NCBI RefSeq assembly: GCF_012676905.1
Contig: NZ_CP051428.1
Location: 2,628,001 to 2,692,000, forward strand
DNA length: 64,000 bases
Reading direction: 5' to 3'
From: Paenibacillus albicereus
GTDB lineage: Bacteria; Bacillota; Bacilli; Paenibacillales; Paenibacillaceae
The notes under the pieces are model-generated. The model was not told the DNA's origin. It did not search any database and saw only the letters and a program-made list of their open reading frames with translations. Numbering within the stretch: position 1 is the first letter of the stretch; every line of letters begins with the position of its first letter. The position numbers were made by a program, and so were the translations under genes. This document shows positions 61,848 through 64,000 of the stretch, piece by piece.

Positions 61848-63920
61848 TCAGCCGGGAAGGACGGCGGGCTCGCCGCGATGCAGCAAGCCGAGCCGGTGCA
61901 GCGCCCTCGTGCAGGCGACGTACAGCAGCTTGGCGTCGGCCGCTCCGTAAGCCTCGGCGCTCGCGTCGGCGATGAGCACGGCATCAAATTCCAGCCCCTT
62001 GGACAAATAGGCCGGCACGACGGTCAGGCCGCCGCCGTATGCGGGCTGGCGCGCATGGACGAGCGCCGCCTCGATGCCGGCCTCCTCCAGCGCCGCCTGG
62101 ACGTCCGCGCATTCCCGCTCCGTGCGGCCGATGACGGCGATCGTCTGGAAGCGGCCTTCGCGCTGCCAGTCCGAGACGACCGCGGCAAGCCGCGACGCCC
62201 ATTGCTCGGCGCCGACCCGCTCCAGCACGACGGGATCGCCGCTGCGGAACACCGGCACCGCCGGCTTGACTGTGCTGCCCATGCCCGCCAGCACGCGATT
62301 GGCGAAGTCGATGATCTCCGTCGTTGAGCGATAGCTGCGGTCCAGCTCGAAATAGCCGGTGCTTCCTTCGCCGAACCGTCCGCTCAGCTCGCTCCAGTCG
62401 GCGATGCCGGCATAAGCGTGGATGCCTTGCTGCAGGTCGCCGAGCACCGTCATCGACGGCTGCTGCTGGCAGAGGCGGAGCGCCTCGAGCTGGAACGGCG
62501 AGTAGTCCTGCGCTTCGTCGATGACGATATGGTCGTAGAACGGCCGTCCGAGGCCGTGCAGGCGGATGTGCAGGTAGACGAGCGGAGCGAGGTCCTCCGC
62601 CTCGGCTTCCCCTTGCTTGAGGCGCGCCGCCGTCGCTTTGGCGAGCTTGGCGGGCAAGAGCTGCGCGCCGCTCTTGCCCTCCAGCCACTTGCCGTACAGC
62701 TGCGGAGCGCTGTAGGCGGGGACGCGCTTGGAAAAGGCGTTCAGCTTGCTCGTCGCTTTGGCGCGCAGCTTCTTGTCGGCGATGCCCCGCTGCTTGAGCT
62801 CCGACTCGAGCCAGCGCTTGGCGCGGCTGACGAGCCGTTCCCTGCGGCGCATGATCGATTCCTCGCCGTAATCGGTCTCATGCCATTCCCTCATCTTGGC
62901 GACGGACAGCTGAAGGCCCGGCAGCGGCTCGAACGGCTCGGCCGGCAGCAGCGAAGCCTCCAGCTCCGCGAGCCGGACGTCGAGCGCTTCCTTGAATGCC
63001 GCGCTCCCCTTGAGCCGCCCGGAGGCCTCGGCGTATTCCTCCGGCGCATGGGGCTGCTCGAACCAATAGGCGAGCGTCTCCGCCGGCGGACGCAGCGTCA
63101 CCTCGCGCTCGAGCAGGTCGATCGCCCAGTCGGCGAACGTCGTCTGCACGATGTCGCCGACGCCGAGCTCCGGCAGGACGCCGCTGATGTAGTCGAGGAA
63201 CATGCGGTTCGGCGCGAAGATGACCATCCGCTCCGAGCGGATCCGCCCTGCATACTGGTACAGCAGGAACGCGAGCCGGTGCAGCGCGACCGTCGTCTTG
63301 CCCGACCCGGCCACGCCCTGGATGAACAGCGCCAGGTTCTTGTCGGCGCGGATGATCTTGTCCTGCTCCTGCTGGATCGTCGAGACGATGTCGCGCAGCT
63401 TGTTGTCCTTGCTCTCGCCGAGCCGGTAGAGCAGGAACTCGTCGGTGACGGCATCGTCCTCCTGCCCGCGCACGAAGCTGTCGACCAGCCGCAGCAAATC
63501 GTCCTGCCGGACCATCAGGTTGCGCTTGAGATGCACCGTGCCCCCGATCTCACCGTCCGGCGAGTCGTAGTTCACCGGCGCCTCGCCGCCGCTGAAGGAA
63601 TAGAACAGGCTCGCGACCGGCGCCCGCCAATCGATGACGAGCAGCTCGTCCGAGCCCGCGCGGGCGACGCCGGCCTTGCCGATGTACAGCGGCAGCGGCT
63701 GCGTCTTGCCCTCCTCCTGAAAGTCGATCCGGCCGAAGTACGCTTCCTTGCGGGCGATCTCGAGCCGCTGGCGGCGCTCCTCGCGCTGCAGGTCGAGCAT
63801 CTGCTCGGTGAAGTCGTCGCCGGTGTAGCGCGGGCCGATGCTGCCGAGCTGGCCCCTGATGTCCTCCACGGCTTTCGCAAGCCGCGTTTCTTCCGCTTGA
63901 TAGGCACTTTGAGCGCTCAT
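61848..63920 (-). CDS. HelD-type helicase, second paralogue
   Basis: 690 aa, shorter than the 782-aa copy at 40 kb. N-terminal coiled coil (about 5-55), YFGRIDFQEEG and DWRAPVASLFYSF insertion, Walker A IQGVAGSGKTTVAL (about 205-218), VIDEAQDYSP (about 480), DRSYRSTTEI and LSKGLEFDAVLIADASAEAYG, ending LLYVACTRALHRLG. A UvrD-like motor acting on RNA polymerase. TAGGAGG lies about ten bases before the ATG. The two copies diverge mainly in the inserted arm, which suggests separate roles. Confidence 0.9.
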   Translation of the reverse strand: MSAQSAYQAEETRLAKAVEDIRGQLGSIGPRYTGDDFTEQMLDLQREERRQRLEIARKEAYFGRIDFQEEGKTQPLPLYIGKAGVARAGSDELLVIDWRAPVASLFYSFSGGEAPVNYDSPDGEIGGTVHLKRNLMVRQDDLLRLVDSFVRGQEDDAVTDEFLLYRLGESKDNKLRDIVSTIQQEQDKIIRADKNLALFIQGVAGSGKTTVALHRLAFLLYQYAGRIRSERMVIFAPNRMFLDYISGVLPELGVGDIVQTTFADWAIDLLEREVTLRPPAETLAYWFEQPHAPEEYAEASGRLKGSAAFKEALDVRLAELEASLLPAEPFEPLPGLQLSVAKMREWHETDYGEESIMRRRERLVSRAKRWLESELKQRGIADKKLRAKATSKLNAFSKRVPAYSAPQLYGKWLEGKSGAQLLPAKLAKATAARLKQGEAEAEDLAPLVYLHIRLHGLGRPFYDHIVIDEAQDYSPFQLEALRLCQQQPSMTVLGDLQQGIHAYAGIADWSELSGRFGEGSTGYFELDRSYRSTTEIIDFANRVLAGMGSTVKPAVPVFRSGDPVVLERVGAEQWASRLAAVVSDWQREGRFQTIAVIGRTERECADVQAALEEAGIEAALVHARQPAYGGGLTVVPAYLSKGLEFDAVLIADASAEAYGAADAKLLYVACTRALHRLGLLHRGEPAVLPG

Positions 63921-63964
63921 GGTCAGTTACCTCCTAAGGGATTCCAATTCAAAAGCGAAAGAAA

Positions 63965-63994
63965 ACTATACCATGGCGGCGCTCGCGCCTGCAA
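63965..63994 (-). promoter_or_regulatory. Promoter of the second helD gene
   Basis: Minus strand -35 TTGCAG (63989-63994), 18-bp spacer, -10 TATAGT (63965-63970), 45 bp before the ATG. Confidence 0.65.
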
Positions 63995-64000
63995 GAACGA

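Overview
The window looks like chromosomal DNA of a GC-rich, Gram-positive, endospore-forming bacterium of the Paenibacillaceae (Paenibacillus-like). The inference rests on Firmicute-type gene content (YteA/DksA-like, YdjO, DUF3900, Lin0512, HelD, LTA synthase, Mrp antiporter, bacterial NO synthase), strong AGGAGG-type Shine-Dalgarno sites, several TTG starts and many intrinsic terminators. I saw no rRNA, tRNA, CRISPR array, insertion sequence or phage module. Species cannot be fixed from the sequence alone.

Layout. 1-3.1 kb: fatty-acid oxidation operon (3' part of a FadR-like TetR gene, etfB, etfA, dienoyl-CoA-reductase-type SDR). 3.3-10.9 kb: PDZ-Lon membrane protease and glutaminase from overlapping divergent promoters, a degenerate sensor kinase, a double MpsC/DUF2294 protein, a HAD hydrolase that may be leaderless, an IsdG-type heme monooxygenase behind a perfect Fur box, a DMT exporter and a histidine-less HPr-like protein. 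11-17 kb: nucleoside salvage on the minus strand in the order deoC-deoB-deoD-pdp-M42 peptidase-tdk. 17-24.4 kb: YcaQ-type DNA glycosylase, DinB and CGNR proteins sharing a divergent control region, an acetyltransferase, an SDR, a lactonase and an LtaS-type enzyme. 24.5-27.7 kb: a tightly coupled five-gene operon (small protein, exported Ser/Gly-rich protein, glutathionylspermidine-synthase-like ATP-grasp ligase, lipoprotein, DUF350 membrane protein) with an ECF-sigma-like promoter. This is the best candidate for an undescribed system. 27.8-39.7 kb: HNH, class B PBP, two OsmC-family proteins, CsoR with a His-rich arm, and many small stress and orphan proteins. 40-44 kb: HelD-type helicase with an unusual leader, then a permease. 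44-47 kb: Cys-rich copper protein, UppP, Lin0512 and DUF3900. 47.3-50.8 kb: C30 carotenoid (staphyloxanthin-type) tailoring genes crtO, crtQ and crtP. 51-53.4 kb: chemoreceptor and a FeeM/autoinducer-synthase-like acyltransferase. 53.5-59.5 kb: complete Mrp Na+/H+ antiporter operon with an A-B gene fusion and a structured, attenuator-like leader. 59.6-63.9 kb: NO synthase with an extended tail, EcsC and a second HelD.

Common threads are envelope maintenance (LtaS, UppP, PBP, ATP-grasp operon, carotenoids), oxidative and metal stress (Ohr, OsmC, CsoR, copper protein, heme monooxygenase, NOS), nucleotide salvage and RNA polymerase recycling (two HelD). Most genes sit in short minus-strand operons bounded by clear hairpin terminators.
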